A DNA stretch of 64,000 bases, taken from NCBI RefSeq assembly GCF_018474025.1, contig NZ_JAHCTA010000007.1, positions 124,001 through 188,000 on the forward strand. Reading direction: 5' to 3'. Position 1 is the stretch's first letter; each line of letters opens with the position of its first letter. The position numbers and the translations under genes are program-made. Origin of the DNA: Alteromonas oceanisediminis (GTDB lineage: Bacteria > Pseudomonadota > Gammaproteobacteria > Enterobacterales > Alteromonadaceae). Positions 37,592 to 46,405 of this stretch are shown piece after piece. The notes below the pieces were generated by a model. That model was given only the letters and a program-made list of their open reading frames with translations, searched no databases and had not been told where the DNA came from.

Positions 37592-38676
37592 AATCGCATC
37601 ACATGCATGACAGTTGGGTCGACATGCCCGCCCAGAAATTGCTGATATTGTTTGACTATCGCTTGGGCGCCTACATGCTCCTGTTCTTTCAACAATGGAC
37701 TGCAATGCTCGACGAACCCCTGCCAATGCTCAGCGTAGCGTGCCTGAAAAGTGTCGGCTCCCCAATCTTTGTTGAATTCCCGTACCACATCCGGAGCAAA
37801 AAACACATTTCCAACCGTCGTTTGCTCGCGCATTCCCTGAGCCTCGACATCCGTAGCGCCGATCAGCAGTGTTCGTTCTGCAGGGGCACTATGGCCTTCT
37901 CTTAGGTTTTTTAAACGCTGCTGGTCACCGGCAAAGTCTAAAATCCAATCGTTTTCGGTGACCGACAAGCCCGCGGCCTCCTCATAAGCGTGAACCTGAG
38001 AATAGCAGCCCGTACTTTCAACAAAATCACACTGTGCCGCAGACGTTAAGCCAATGAGTGTCAGATCAGGGAGTAACTGCCTAAGGATTTGTGCCGTACC
38101 GTAAGCCGTTTTGCTCGAAGCACTGGTAAAAATGACGCGGCCACGTTCAAGTTGACCCTGCATAGCATTTTGTAAATAGTAGGCGAGCACGAATGATGTG
38201 GTATACAGCGGTCGAAAAGTCAATATCCAACTTTCCATGGCTTTGCTGTAACCTGCGTCCGCGTCGCAGCGCATGTAAAAGTCATACACCGGCGAAATGG
38301 AACGGCGCTGAGGATGGCGATCGCTAAACATAGCGGGCGAAATATTGTCGGCGTGCACTAACAGGTAGCCTGCCATTGGCAGATATCCATACACTAACTC
38401 GCCGATGTTCAAAGCCGCCGTGTTTGACGCAACAACACGAGCGAATCCCCAAACCGGTATAATACCAAACCCTTCTGACGCCGGAAAAAAACCCCAGTAA
38501 CCAAATCGATTACCCAATAAAGCATAGGTAATGTTGTTGGCTGAGAAGCCAAATTGTTCAACCTGTAAGATGACAGCATTGGGATGGTCGTCCAGACTCA
38601 ATGTCGACTCAACCTGCCGGGTATTAACCAGCGCTGTCTGTTGTACTTCAATCTGCGTTTGGCGAAATGTGCTCAT
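37588..38676 (-). CDS. DUF2855 family protein
   Basis: Protein of 362 residues with the start at 38676 (GGAGAG upstream); the frame extends to 38775 but lacks a site there. It resembles the DUF2855 family: early FGFSANNITYALLGNRFGYW and GFFPASEGFGIIPVWGFA. The central part (VIFTSASSKTAYGTAQIL) resembles the Rossmann part of medium-chain dehydrogenases, so it may be a degenerate MDR-type oxidoreductase. Function unknown. Confidence 0.82.
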   Translation of the reverse strand: MSTFRQTQIEVQQTALVNTRQVESTLSLDDHPNAVILQVEQFGFSANNITYALLGNRFGYWGFFPASEGFGIIPVWGFARVVASNTAALNIGELVYGYLPMAGYLLVHADNISPAMFSDRHPQRRSISPVYDFYMRCDADAGYSKAMESWILTFRPLYTTSFVLAYYLQNAMQGQLERGRVIFTSASSKTAYGTAQILRQLLPDLTLIGLTSAAQCDFVESTGCYSQVHAYEEAAGLSVTENDWILDFAGDQQRLKNLREGHSAPAERTLLIGATDVEAQGMREQTTVGNVFFAPDVVREFNKDWGADTFQARYAEHWQGFVEHCSPLLKEQEHVGAQAIVKQYQQFLGGHVDPTVMHVMRF

Positions 38677-38880
38677 GCTTGCTCTCCATTCTGTCACGCT
38701 ACCTGTGTACTTGCGCTGCGATAGCCGGTTGTTATGTAAGACTAGCATAACAACGCATAAGGTTTTGACACTCACTTTTATGAATAGATTGTGGGTGATT
38801 GAAATAATTCGAAAATTTCACTTATTACCCCTATGATTATCAGCTACCTACCGCAAGAAACGAGCTTGAGGGACAAATGA

Positions 38881-40101
38881 ATGAGTAAAGAATTTGATGT
38901 CATTGTGTTTGGTGCGACCAGTTTTGTCGGCCAGATTGTGTGCGAGTACATGCACTCACAGTATGCCGGCCACGAAGTAAAATGGGCAATGGCGGCCCGC
39001 TCGCAACACAAGTTAGACAGTGTTAAACATGAGTTGGGTATTGAAGACGTTCCCACGCTGATTGCCGATGCGAGCGATCAAGAAAGCATTGATGCACTGA
39101 GTGCGCAAACCAAGGTGATCATTTCCACCGTGGGCCCTTATGATCTGTACGGCGAGCCAATGGTAAAAGCGTGTGTTAAGCACGGCACCGATTACGTAGA
39201 TTTGACCGGCGAACCGCAATGGATCCGTAAAATGATCGACCGCTATGAAGCAGACGCGAAAACGTCTGGAGCTCGCATTGTGCACTGCTGCGGTTTCGAT
39301 TCTATTCCGTCCGATCTGGGTGTCTTTTTTCTTCAACAACAGGCGAAACAACGCTTCGGTAAGCCTTGCGATCAGGTAAAAACGCGCGTTAAAGCCATGA
39401 AGGGCGGCGCTTCTGGAGGAACCGTAGCCTCGTTAGTTAATGTGGTTAAACAAGCCAGCAAAGATGCCAAATTGCGCAAACTCTTGGCGAATCCTTATGC
39501 TCTGTGTCCAGAAGGACATCGATTCAATGCCCACCAGAATAATGTGAACCATGCAAAGTACGAGGAGGAAACCGGCAGTTGGGTTGCGCCGTTTATCATG
39601 GCGAGTATTAACACTCGCGTTGTTCACCGTTCGAATGCATTGCTTGGCAATGAGTATGGCGAACGCTTCTTGTATGACGAAGCCATGATGACGGGCAAAA
39701 ATGCCAAAGGAGGCCTGATGGGTTGGGCTGTCACAGCCACGCTATCGGGGCTTATGGTTGGCGCGGCGTTGCCCCCCACTCGTTGGTTATTGGAAAATAC
39801 CGTGTTACCCAAGCCCGGAGAAGGCCCGAGTAAGGAAGAGCAACGTAATGGCTTTTTTGATTTTAGGCTTTTTGGTAGTACGCCGCAAAAACAACATATT
39901 GTGGTAAAAGTGACTGGCGACCGTGACCCGGGGTACGGCTCGACAGCCAAGATGCTTAGCGAAGCCGCTGTATGTTTGGCGCATGACACTGAAATGAACG
40001 ATGTAGAAGGCGGCTTTTTAACACCGGCCAGTGCTTTTGGTGAGACGTTAATCAAACGACTCGAACAAAATGCGGGTTTAACGTTTAGTGTCTTAGCATA
40101 A
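38881..40101 (+). CDS. Saccharopine dehydrogenase-like / trans-acting enoyl reductase family protein
   Basis: NAD(P)-binding protein of 406 residues. The Rossmann motif FGATSFVGQ is at 9-17, followed by ISTVGPYDLYGEP and HCCGFDSIPSDLGVF, which mark the saccharopine-dehydrogenase-like group that includes mycobacterial trans-acting enoyl reductases. A hydrophobic stretch near 280-300 may contact the membrane. Probably a lipid-modifying reductase; the substrate is unknown. GAGGGA precedes the start. Stands alone, convergent with pirin. Confidence 0.85.
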   Translation: MSKEFDVIVFGATSFVGQIVCEYMHSQYAGHEVKWAMAARSQHKLDSVKHELGIEDVPTLIADASDQESIDALSAQTKVIISTVGPYDLYGEPMVKACVKHGTDYVDLTGEPQWIRKMIDRYEADAKTSGARIVHCCGFDSIPSDLGVFFLQQQAKQRFGKPCDQVKTRVKAMKGGASGGTVASLVNVVKQASKDAKLRKLLANPYALCPEGHRFNAHQNNVNHAKYEEETGSWVAPFIMASINTRVVHRSNALLGNEYGERFLYDEAMMTGKNAKGGLMGWAVTATLSGLMVGAALPPTRWLLENTVLPKPGEGPSKEEQRNGFFDFRLFGSTPQKQHIVVKVTGDRDPGYGSTAKMLSEAAVCLAHDTEMNDVEGGFLTPASAFGETLIKRLEQNAGLTFSVLA

Positions 40102-40108
40102 ACAGCAC

Positions 40109-41023
40109 TTAGCCCGGCAGCGGTATAAATTCGTCCTCGTCGCCTACGACTGGCTCAAAGCGCTGTGCTTGCCAGTCTTGTTTTGCTTGCTCAATACGTG
40201 CCCGACTCGTTGAAGCAAAGTTCCAGTACATGTGGCGTGGCTGCATAACCTCACCGCCAATCACAGCGATTCGTGCTGCGGTGTTGGCGGTAACCTCTGC
40301 CTCTTTGTTCGAAGACAAAATAGCCATTTGGTAGGGTTGGATAACTGCGTTGCCAATGGTCACGGTGCCCCCCGCCACATAAACCGCGCGCTGTTCAGCG
40401 GCTGGCAGTATCAATGACTGGTGCGGCATCATCCCCGCCTCAATATAGAGAGTCTCTGCAAAGGTTTTTACCGGGGATTGTTTGCCATAAGCTTGCCCCA
40501 TAATGACCTTAACCATCACTTCACCGACCTGCACGTAGGGAATATCGGCATCGGGGTAATGCATAAATTCTGGCGCCATCTCCTGCTGCGCTTCAGGGAG
40601 TGCCAGCCAGAGTTGGAGCCCATGCAAACGGTGCGCAATGGCGGTCACCTCTGCTCGTTCCCGTTCAGAGTGCACGATGCCACGACCTGCCACCATTAAG
40701 TTTACGTCGCCCGGGCGGATTGCTTGTTCCGAACCCAATGAGTCACGATGCAATATTTCGCCTTCGAACAGATAAGTCACCGTAGCGAGATGAATATGCG
40801 GATGCGGCCTAACATTAATTCCCTCGCCCGCTGGGAAGTCGGCAGGCCCCATATGGTCAAAAAACAACCATGGACCTACCATACGCTGTTCCCGAGCAGG
40901 CAGCACACGTCGAACCGAAAATCCGCCCAGCTCCTTGGTTTTTGGTGTAATCACCTGCTCAACGACAGTGCAATTCGTTTCAGCACACAGCGCATCAGGT
41001 TTATGCTCGGTCTCAATGCTCAT
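40109..41023 (-). CDS. Pirin family protein
   Basis: Bicupin of 304 residues in the pirin family (YhhW/quercetinase type). The N-terminal cupin holds the metal-binding pattern RPHPHIHLATVTYLFEGE followed by HRDSLGSEQAIRPGDVN. A GIVHSERERAE segment matches the family as well. Bacterial pirins act as quercetin 2,3-dioxygenases or redox-sensing regulators; which role applies here is open. The ATG has a GAAGGAA site. Confidence 0.9.
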   Translation of the reverse strand: MSIETEHKPDALCAETNCTVVEQVITPKTKELGGFSVRRVLPAREQRMVGPWLFFDHMGPADFPAGEGINVRPHPHIHLATVTYLFEGEILHRDSLGSEQAIRPGDVNLMVAGRGIVHSERERAEVTAIAHRLHGLQLWLALPEAQQEMAPEFMHYPDADIPYVQVGEVMVKVIMGQAYGKQSPVKTFAETLYIEAGMMPHQSLILPAAEQRAVYVAGGTVTIGNAVIQPYQMAILSSNKEAEVTANTAARIAVIGGEVMQPRHMYWNFASTSRARIEQAKQDWQAQRFEPVVGDEDEFIPLPG

Positions 41024-41227
41024 CGGCTATTCCTTCACTTTAATCGACATGTTTTGATGGCCTCACCCCAGCGCAGCGATGTAAGAGCCTGTTTACCCAT
41101 CATATCACGCAATGTCGATATCCCACCATTGTGCCATTGAGACAAAAAAAAGTACCGACAGTGAGTCACTCTCCATGAGGTGTTCGTAACAGGGTGACTA
41201 GCGCGTTTTGATCTTTCCAAACACCGT

Positions 41228-41242
41228 CGCGTTTAAAACGCG
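41228..41242. promoter_or_regulatory. CGCGTTT-A-AAACGCG palindrome
   Basis: Perfect 15-base inverted repeat centred 34 bases upstream of the small gene at 41269. It could be an operator for that gene; the regulator is unknown. Confidence 0.4.
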
Positions 41243-41268
41243 TAAACTGCACTTAACCGGAGAGAACG

Positions 41269-41514
41269 ATGAATTTATTTATTGAGTCAATCGAAGGCGG
41301 TACCTACCTTGCTGCGCTCGACAATGCTGGGCATCGTGATTATTTAAAAGACAGCGCCAATAAGCCCATCGCTTTTGACTGCCTGAACGAAATAAAATCG
41401 TACCTAGCGGGTCAGACATTTGAACGTGTATGGCTAAAGCAAAACACCCCCTATGATGAGATGGTGGGGCTGGACAGTAGTGATGAAAAGCTCGAAATTG
41501 AGATTGAATGGTAA
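41269..41514 (+). CDS. DUF6482-like small protein
   Basis: Cytosolic protein of 81 residues with GGAGAG before the ATG. The motif VWLKQNTPYDEMVGL in the C-terminal third resembles the DUF6482 family of Gammaproteobacteria; the family name is from memory and less certain than the gene itself. Function unknown. The 245-base gap upstream contains a palindrome. Confidence 0.7.
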   Translation: MNLFIESIEGGTYLAALDNAGHRDYLKDSANKPIAFDCLNEIKSYLAGQTFERVWLKQNTPYDEMVGLDSSDEKLEIEIEW

Positions 41515-41698
41515 TAAAGCCGTTAGTCGATAAGCGTCCGATAGGTTTCATAGAAATCACGACATAATGCGGTGCTTTGCAGACTATTTAATGCTGTGCG
41601 CAAGTGAGCTATTTTTAATGAATCTCTCCGATTAACGCTTGTTAAAATAGTGCTAGCTGTTTAGTCTAAATCTTGTTTTTGAATAACAGGATGGGTTT

Positions 41699-42583
41699 AT
41701 GTTGAGACGCGCCATGCTGGCGGGGCTGATTGCCCTGCTTAGTTACACTTCGGCCACCGCAGCGGCTCCGGCATGGAAAGTCAGCAAGGGCGATGAATAT
41801 CTCTACATCGGCGGCACTATTCATGTTCTCAGTTCGCAGGATTACCCGCTGCCAGCTCCCTTTGAAAAGGCATATCAGGACGCCGAGTGGATCGTCTTTG
41901 AAACAGACATCAATGCGTTGAGCAGTGCCGAATTTCAACAGCAAGTGATGAACACTCTCACCTATACCGATGGCACGACGTTTCACAGCACACTAAACGA
42001 TGACACAATCGCCGCGCTTGACAAACACTTCACCAGTCGCGGCGTGCCGATGCAGAACTTTGTTACATTCAAACCGTCATTCTTAGCCCTCACCTTGAGC
42101 AATATTGAGTTTCAACTTATCGGTTTGACCAGTGATGGCGTCGATCATTATTATGCAAAGCGTGCGCGTAATGATGGCAAGCGAGTGGCGTGGTTAGAAT
42201 CTCCCACCGAGCAACTCAGTTTTATGGAAAGCTTAGGGAAAGGTGAGGAAAATGAGTTAATCACCTACACCTTAGCTGAGATAGACACACTGGCAGCCTC
42301 GGTAAATGAGCTTCGCACTCAATGGCGAGCCGGTGATATGGAAGGCTTGGCAGAATCACAACTCACCGACATGGTGAATGATTTCCCGGCGGTGTACGAT
42401 GATTTATTAGTGCAAAGAAATAACCGGTGGCTTCCACAGATCGAAGCGATGTTTATCTCACCAGAAAAAGAGTTTGTTCTTGTCGGTGCACTGCACCTCG
42501 CCGGTGAACATAGCGTACTGAAGATGCTAGCTGACAAGGGATATCACGTTGAAAAATTCTCAGGAGAACAACATGGACAATAA
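41699..42583 (+). CDS. TraB/GumN family protein (YbaP-like)
   Basis: Secreted or periplasmic protein of 294 residues with a signal peptide (1-22, ending ATAAAPA). Two histidine motifs define the family: GGTIHVLSS at 38-46 and LVGALHLAGEHSV near the C-terminus. The TIKI/TraB group is proposed to have metalloprotease activity. Followed by a small membrane protein gene that overlaps its end by 11 bases. Confidence 0.9.
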   Translation: MLRRAMLAGLIALLSYTSATAAAPAWKVSKGDEYLYIGGTIHVLSSQDYPLPAPFEKAYQDAEWIVFETDINALSSAEFQQQVMNTLTYTDGTTFHSTLNDDTIAALDKHFTSRGVPMQNFVTFKPSFLALTLSNIEFQLIGLTSDGVDHYYAKRARNDGKRVAWLESPTEQLSFMESLGKGEENELITYTLAEIDTLAASVNELRTQWRAGDMEGLAESQLTDMVNDFPAVYDDLLVQRNNRWLPQIEAMFISPEKEFVLVGALHLAGEHSVLKMLADKGYHVEKFSGEQHGQ

Positions 42584-42932
42584 TGTGCAAAGCGATATCG
42601 AACCTAATGATACGACTTCAACGGCTCGCGTCGCCTACATTTTATATTTACTGGGTTTAGTGACCGGTGTTTTAGGCATCATCGGGGTTATTCTCGCCTA
42701 TATTAATAAAGACGATGCGCCGGACTGGCTGCGCAGTCACTATCGGTTTTTAATTCGTACGTTTTGGATCGGTTTTTTGTATTTGGCCATCTCGTTTTTA
42801 CTGATGGTGGTTTTGATTGGCTACCTTGGCATTTTTGTCTGGATGTTGTGGTTAATTATCCGCTGTATTAAAGGCTTAAAAGCGCTTGATCAACGCAGAC
42901 CTGTCATGAATGAGAGCAGTTGGGGATTCTGA
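42573..42932 (+). CDS. Small DUF4870-like membrane protein
   Basis: Inner membrane protein of 119 residues with three hydrophobic segments (about 23-45, 66-90, 90-105). The pattern INKDDAPDWLRSHYRFLIRTF resembles DUF4870-type proteins. The ATG at 42573 follows GGAGAACAAC inside the end of the TraB/GumN gene, so it is translationally coupled to it. Confidence 0.82.
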   Translation: MDNNVQSDIEPNDTTSTARVAYILYLLGLVTGVLGIIGVILAYINKDDAPDWLRSHYRFLIRTFWIGFLYLAISFLLMVVLIGYLGIFVWMLWLIIRCIKGLKALDQRRPVMNESSWGF

Positions 42933-42979
42933 TTGATGCTAACCCAGTAGGGCGAGCGGCGCTCAGACAACGTCGTCCG

Positions 42980-43384
42980 TCACTGCTCGGCGGATAGTTG
43001 CTGAAGCGTGCTAAGTGCGCGTTCGGCGTCACTGCACTGAACAAAAATATGGTCGTGATGATAGGCGGCAACCACATTGGCGCTGATATTTTCATTCGCT
43101 AACGCTGTTGCAACCGCAGCTGTCAGCCCGACCGCTTGCAAACTCGAATGAACCGACAGTGTTATGCACCTAAAGACGCCGTGGTAGGCAAGTTCATGTT
43201 GTGCTGCCTGTGCAGGGGTCAGGATCACCGTGACACCTTCCTTTTCACGAAAAATACACTTGGGCGCAGGCTGCATTGAGGATAGCTGACTGACTGAAGG
43301 CACAACACAAAATACCCACTCTGACTCATCAAGCTCTGGTGACATGCTCTGCAGTAAGCGCGTCAAATTGGTTTCTCCGACCAT
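42980..43384 (-). CDS. ACT domain-containing protein
   Basis: Protein of 134 residues with two ACT-like halves. The second carries SSLQAVGLTAAVATALANENISANVVAAYHHDHIFV in two consecutive blocks, the usual strand-helix pattern of the ACT_7 group. Such proteins probably bind amino acids and act as regulators; the ligand is unknown. AGGAAG precedes the start. Single gene, a little over 1 kb from the his operon. Confidence 0.85.
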   Translation of the reverse strand: MVGETNLTRLLQSMSPELDESEWVFCVVPSVSQLSSMQPAPKCIFREKEGVTVILTPAQAAQHELAYHGVFRCITLSVHSSLQAVGLTAAVATALANENISANVVAAYHHDHIFVQCSDAERALSTLQQLSAEQ

Positions 43385-43448
43385 GATATTCTTCCTACGT
43401 TAATGCTGCGCTGAATGATAGCATCCGATTAAATAACCTGAATTCAGG

Positions 43449-43820
43449 TTAAATAGTCACATCGAGGTTTCCGCCTTTCTCATCTTCATCGTCGATCTCA
43501 CCATTTGGATATTCATCATTGGAATTAGCTGTCGCTTTTTCCATACGCTGGGATTCGTCATCCGTTGTATCGACGATAAGGCCCACGTGTTGGTCTGTAA
43601 AATCTGGCGTGTCGGGCTGTTCGTCGCCTTTACTTGACTCGTTTTGACGACTGTCATCCCCCTTTTTTTCCAACCTGCGTTCTACTTTCGGATGGTTCTC
43701 ATCGGATGGCGAGGGGTGCATAGGCGTTTTCTTATCCACCTTTTTAACCTCACCACGATCGCCTTTAATCGGCACAGTGCCACGCCGTGGCATAACTGAG
43801 AACAGCAAATCATTACTCAT
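43449..43820 (-). CDS. Small highly charged, probably disordered protein
   Basis: Unrecognised 123-residue protein with no membrane segment. It is dominated by Lys, Glu, Asp, Ser and Asn (RRLEKKGDDSRQNESSKGDE) and probably disordered. The ATG is preceded by AGGAG at proper spacing, which supports expression. The acidic tail ends DDEDEKGGNLDVTI. Located between the ACT protein and the his leader, divergent from the his operon. Confidence 0.6.
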   Translation of the reverse strand: MSNDLLFSVMPRRGTVPIKGDRGEVKKVDKKTPMHPSPSDENHPKVERRLEKKGDDSRQNESSKGDEQPDTPDFTDQHVGLIVDTTDDESQRMEKATANSNDEYPNGEIDDEDEKGGNLDVTI

Positions 43821-43997
43821 TTCGACTGACTCCTGTGCGTCTTAGTGAATTTATAACATTACGCTATAAGACGGTGAAAAATTCTATATACAGTTTAGAG
43901 CCTAAATGATTTGCAAAATCTTTACCACTTCGTTAATGTTTTGCACCGAAACGAACGGCACTGGTGTCTTATTCGTTTTCTTAGGATAGTAAATCAC

Positions 43998-44039
43998 ATG
44001 AATTTAAAACGCGCTGCCCATCATCACCATAAAGCATAA
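43998..44039 (+). CDS. hisL: His operon leader peptide
   Basis: Reading frame of 13 codons, [13 protein letters not shown], with four consecutive histidine codons. It lies 125 bases upstream of hisG and just before a set of mutually exclusive hairpins ending in a terminator. This is the classic design where ribosome stalling on scarce charged His-tRNA prevents terminator formation. E. coli hisL has seven His codons in a row. Too short for standard gene finding. Confidence 0.92.
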   Translation: MNLKRAAHHHHKA

Positions 44040-44122
44040 CCTTTCAGGTTTGTGCTGGAAGGTCTATTGATTCTTCCGGCGGCGCGGCAACATCGACACC
44101 CTCGGAAGGCACTTCCGGGGGT
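44038..44122 (+). promoter_or_regulatory. His operon attenuator region (competing hairpins)
   Basis: A ladder of pairings follows the leader peptide: a small hairpin at 44038-44050 (AACCT/AGGTT); GCTGGAAG (44054-44061) with CTTCCGGC (44073-44080); CTTCCG (44073-44078) alternatively with CGGAAG (44103-44108); and the terminator 44098-44122. The third pairing is mutually exclusive with the second and fourth, giving the expected antiterminator. Confidence 0.88.
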
Positions 44123-44127
44123 TTTTT
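44098..44127 (+). terminator. His attenuator terminator
   Basis: CCCTCGGAAG and CTTCCGGGGG form a 10-bp stem (one G-U pair, extended by an A-T) with a 3-base loop, followed by six T. It lies 38 bases upstream of the hisG start and is the intrinsic terminator of the attenuator. Confidence 0.92.
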
Positions 44128-44164
44128 ATTTGGGTCGGCGAAATATAACAAGGGGAAGAAGGGA

Positions 44165-45064
44165 ATGAGTGACGCAAAACGTCTACGCATTGCAGTACAA
44201 AAATCAGGGCGCTTGAGCGACGATAGCATCGCTTTGCTGAAAGCTATCGGCATTAAACTACAGATACGCGACCGTCTCCTCATTGCGCATTCAACCAATC
44301 AACCCGTCGACCTTTTGCGAGTACGTGACGATGACATTCCTGGTCTGGTCATGGATGGAATTGTGGACTTGGGCTTTATTGGCGAAAATGAGCTTGAAGA
44401 AAAAATGCTTGAGCGAAAAGCCTCTAACCGCAGTCACGCGTTCAAAACGTTACGTGAATTAGACTACGGTGCGTGCAGGCTCTCTATTGCCGTTCCGAAT
44501 GAATTTGAGTACCTAAGTGTTACCTCTTTAAACGGCAAAAAAGTGGCCACGACGTACCCTTTCCTGCTTGAACGCTTCTTCGCCGAAAAAGGCATTGATG
44601 CGACTGCCGTTATGCTCACTGGTTCTGTTGAGGTTGCTCCGCGGGCAGGTGTTGCAGACGCAATCTGTGATCTTGTGTCGACGGGCGCAACGCTAGAAGC
44701 CAACGGGTTAAAAGAGAAAGACACGGTGTTTGAATCCAAAGCGGTGTTAATTCAAAGCGAAAAGCCGTTAAGCGATGAAAAACAAGCACTGATAAATCGC
44801 CTTTTGCCTCGCATTGATGGCGTAACGCAAGCGAAAGAAAGTAAGTACATTATGCTGCACGCACCCAAAGCCTATTTAGAGCAGGTCAAAAGCTTACTAC
44901 CGGGTGCTGAAAACCCAACCGTTTTACCGCTGGCCAGTAGTGAAGACATTGTCGCTATTCACGTCGTCAGCCCGGAAACCTTGTTTTGGGAGACCATGGA
45001 AAAGCTGAAAGCGTTAGGCTGTAGCTCCATCTTAGTCATGCCCATTGAAAAAATGATGAGCTAA
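44165..45064 (+). CDS. hisG: ATP phosphoribosyltransferase HisG (long form)
   Basis: Catalyses the first step of histidine synthesis, ATP plus PRPP to phosphoribosyl-ATP. At 299 residues it is the long, self-regulated form with a C-terminal ACT-like domain, so no HisZ is needed. N-terminal [16 protein letters not shown] and the PRPP-binding segment [18 protein letters not shown] (about 164-181) are clear. A strong ribosome site (AAGGGA) precedes the ATG. First structural gene after the attenuator; expected to be feedback-inhibited by histidine. Confidence 0.97.
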   Translation: MSDAKRLRIAVQKSGRLSDDSIALLKAIGIKLQIRDRLLIAHSTNQPVDLLRVRDDDIPGLVMDGIVDLGFIGENELEEKMLERKASNRSHAFKTLRELDYGACRLSIAVPNEFEYLSVTSLNGKKVATTYPFLLERFFAEKGIDATAVMLTGSVEVAPRAGVADAICDLVSTGATLEANGLKEKDTVFESKAVLIQSEKPLSDEKQALINRLLPRIDGVTQAKESKYIMLHAPKAYLEQVKSLLPGAENPTVLPLASSEDIVAIHVVSPETLFWETMEKLKALGCSSILVMPIEKMMS

Positions 45065-45082
45065 CGAGCGAAGCAGATCACA

Positions 45083-46405
45083 ATGATTAAGTGGAATTTA
45101 CTCTCAGCTGAAGAACAACGAAAAGTGTTGGCTCGCCCAGCATTAGCCGACGCAACATCACTCAAACAGACCGTTTCTGGCATTATTGCGCGAGTGCAAA
45201 AGGAGGGTGATAAAGCGGTATTAGCCCTCACTCAAGAGTTCGACAAGGCCAAACTCAACGCGTTAGCATTGTCCAGTGACGCGCTTGCTTGCGCGGAAGA
45301 CGAGTTAGACGAAGAGATTAAAGCGGCGATCCATGTTGCTTATGACAACATCAGGCGTTTTCACGAAGCACAACGTCCGACGGATATCACGTTACAGACT
45401 CAACCCGGTGTGTTTTGTGAGCAACGCACAGTTGCACTCGACAGTGTGGGGCTTTACATCCCCGGTGGAACGGCTCCCTTGCCTTCAACCGTACTGATGT
45501 TAGGCGTTCCCGCTCAAGTGGCAGAGTGCCGCCAGCGCATACTCTGCACCCCACCAAACAGCAAGGGGCAGATTGCGGCAGAAATTCGTTACGCGGCGAA
45601 GCTGTGTGGCATCTCGCAGATTTTCCTATGCGGGGGCGCTCAAGCGATTGCTGCCATGGCGTTTGGTACAGCATCAATTCCCAAAGTGGATAAAATTTAT
45701 GGCCCGGGCAATAGCTTTGTCACCGAGGCTAAGCAACAGGTCAGCACGACAGCAAGCGGCGCAGCGATTGATATGCCCGCTGGGCCATCTGAAGTTTTAG
45801 TGTTGGCAGATGCCTACGCCAACCCCGCTTTCATCGCCGCTGACATGCTGTCTCAGGCGGAACATGGTCGAGACTCTCAAGCTGTGCTGGTGTGCAATAG
45901 CGAAAAACTGATCAATCAGGTCACGCGTGAAGTCGACCGACAACTTGAACAACTAAACCGTAATGAAATTGCCAGAGCCGCCATGCAACACGGGCGTTAT
46001 ATCTTAACCGAATCATTTGCTGAAGCGATTGAGGTGAGTAACGCTTATGCGCCGGAACATTTGATTGTGCAAGCTGACAACGCGCGAGGATGGCTAAGCA
46101 AAATACGGCATGCTGGGTCGGTATTTCTAGGGCAGTGGTCGCCAGAATCGGCCGGTGACTACGCCAGTGGAACGAATCATGTGTTACCCACTTACGGTTA
46201 CTCACGCATGTATTCTAGTTTAGGGCTGCTCGATTTTATGCGCCGCTTTACCGTGCAGGAGCTGACAGAGTCTGGCTTTAAAGCACTGGCCCCCTCGCTG
46301 ATTGCGCTGTCGCAGGCCGAGGGACTTGATGCACACGCCAAAGCAGTTTCTCTGCGAACCGACGCGCTTAACGCTAAAGCCAATGATTCGGGGGTGTCTT
46401 CATGA
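45083..46405 (+). CDS. hisD: Histidinol dehydrogenase HisD
   Basis: Zinc enzyme of 440 residues that oxidises L-histidinol to histidine in two NAD-dependent steps. Signature segments: SVGLYIPGGTAPLPSTVLM, YGPGNSFVTEAKQQV, then DMPAGPSEVLVLAD and DMLSQAEHGRDSQ with the catalytic glutamate and zinc histidine. The NAPEHL-like stretch reads NAYAPEHLIVQ. Start and stop fit tight operon spacing: 18 bases after hisG, and a four-base overlap with hisC. Confidence 0.97.
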   Translation: MIKWNLLSAEEQRKVLARPALADATSLKQTVSGIIARVQKEGDKAVLALTQEFDKAKLNALALSSDALACAEDELDEEIKAAIHVAYDNIRRFHEAQRPTDITLQTQPGVFCEQRTVALDSVGLYIPGGTAPLPSTVLMLGVPAQVAECRQRILCTPPNSKGQIAAEIRYAAKLCGISQIFLCGGAQAIAAMAFGTASIPKVDKIYGPGNSFVTEAKQQVSTTASGAAIDMPAGPSEVLVLADAYANPAFIAADMLSQAEHGRDSQAVLVCNSEKLINQVTREVDRQLEQLNRNEIARAAMQHGRYILTESFAEAIEVSNAYAPEHLIVQADNARGWLSKIRHAGSVFLGQWSPESAGDYASGTNHVLPTYGYSRMYSSLGLLDFMRRFTVQELTESGFKALAPSLIALSQAEGLDAHAKAVSLRTDALNAKANDSGVSS

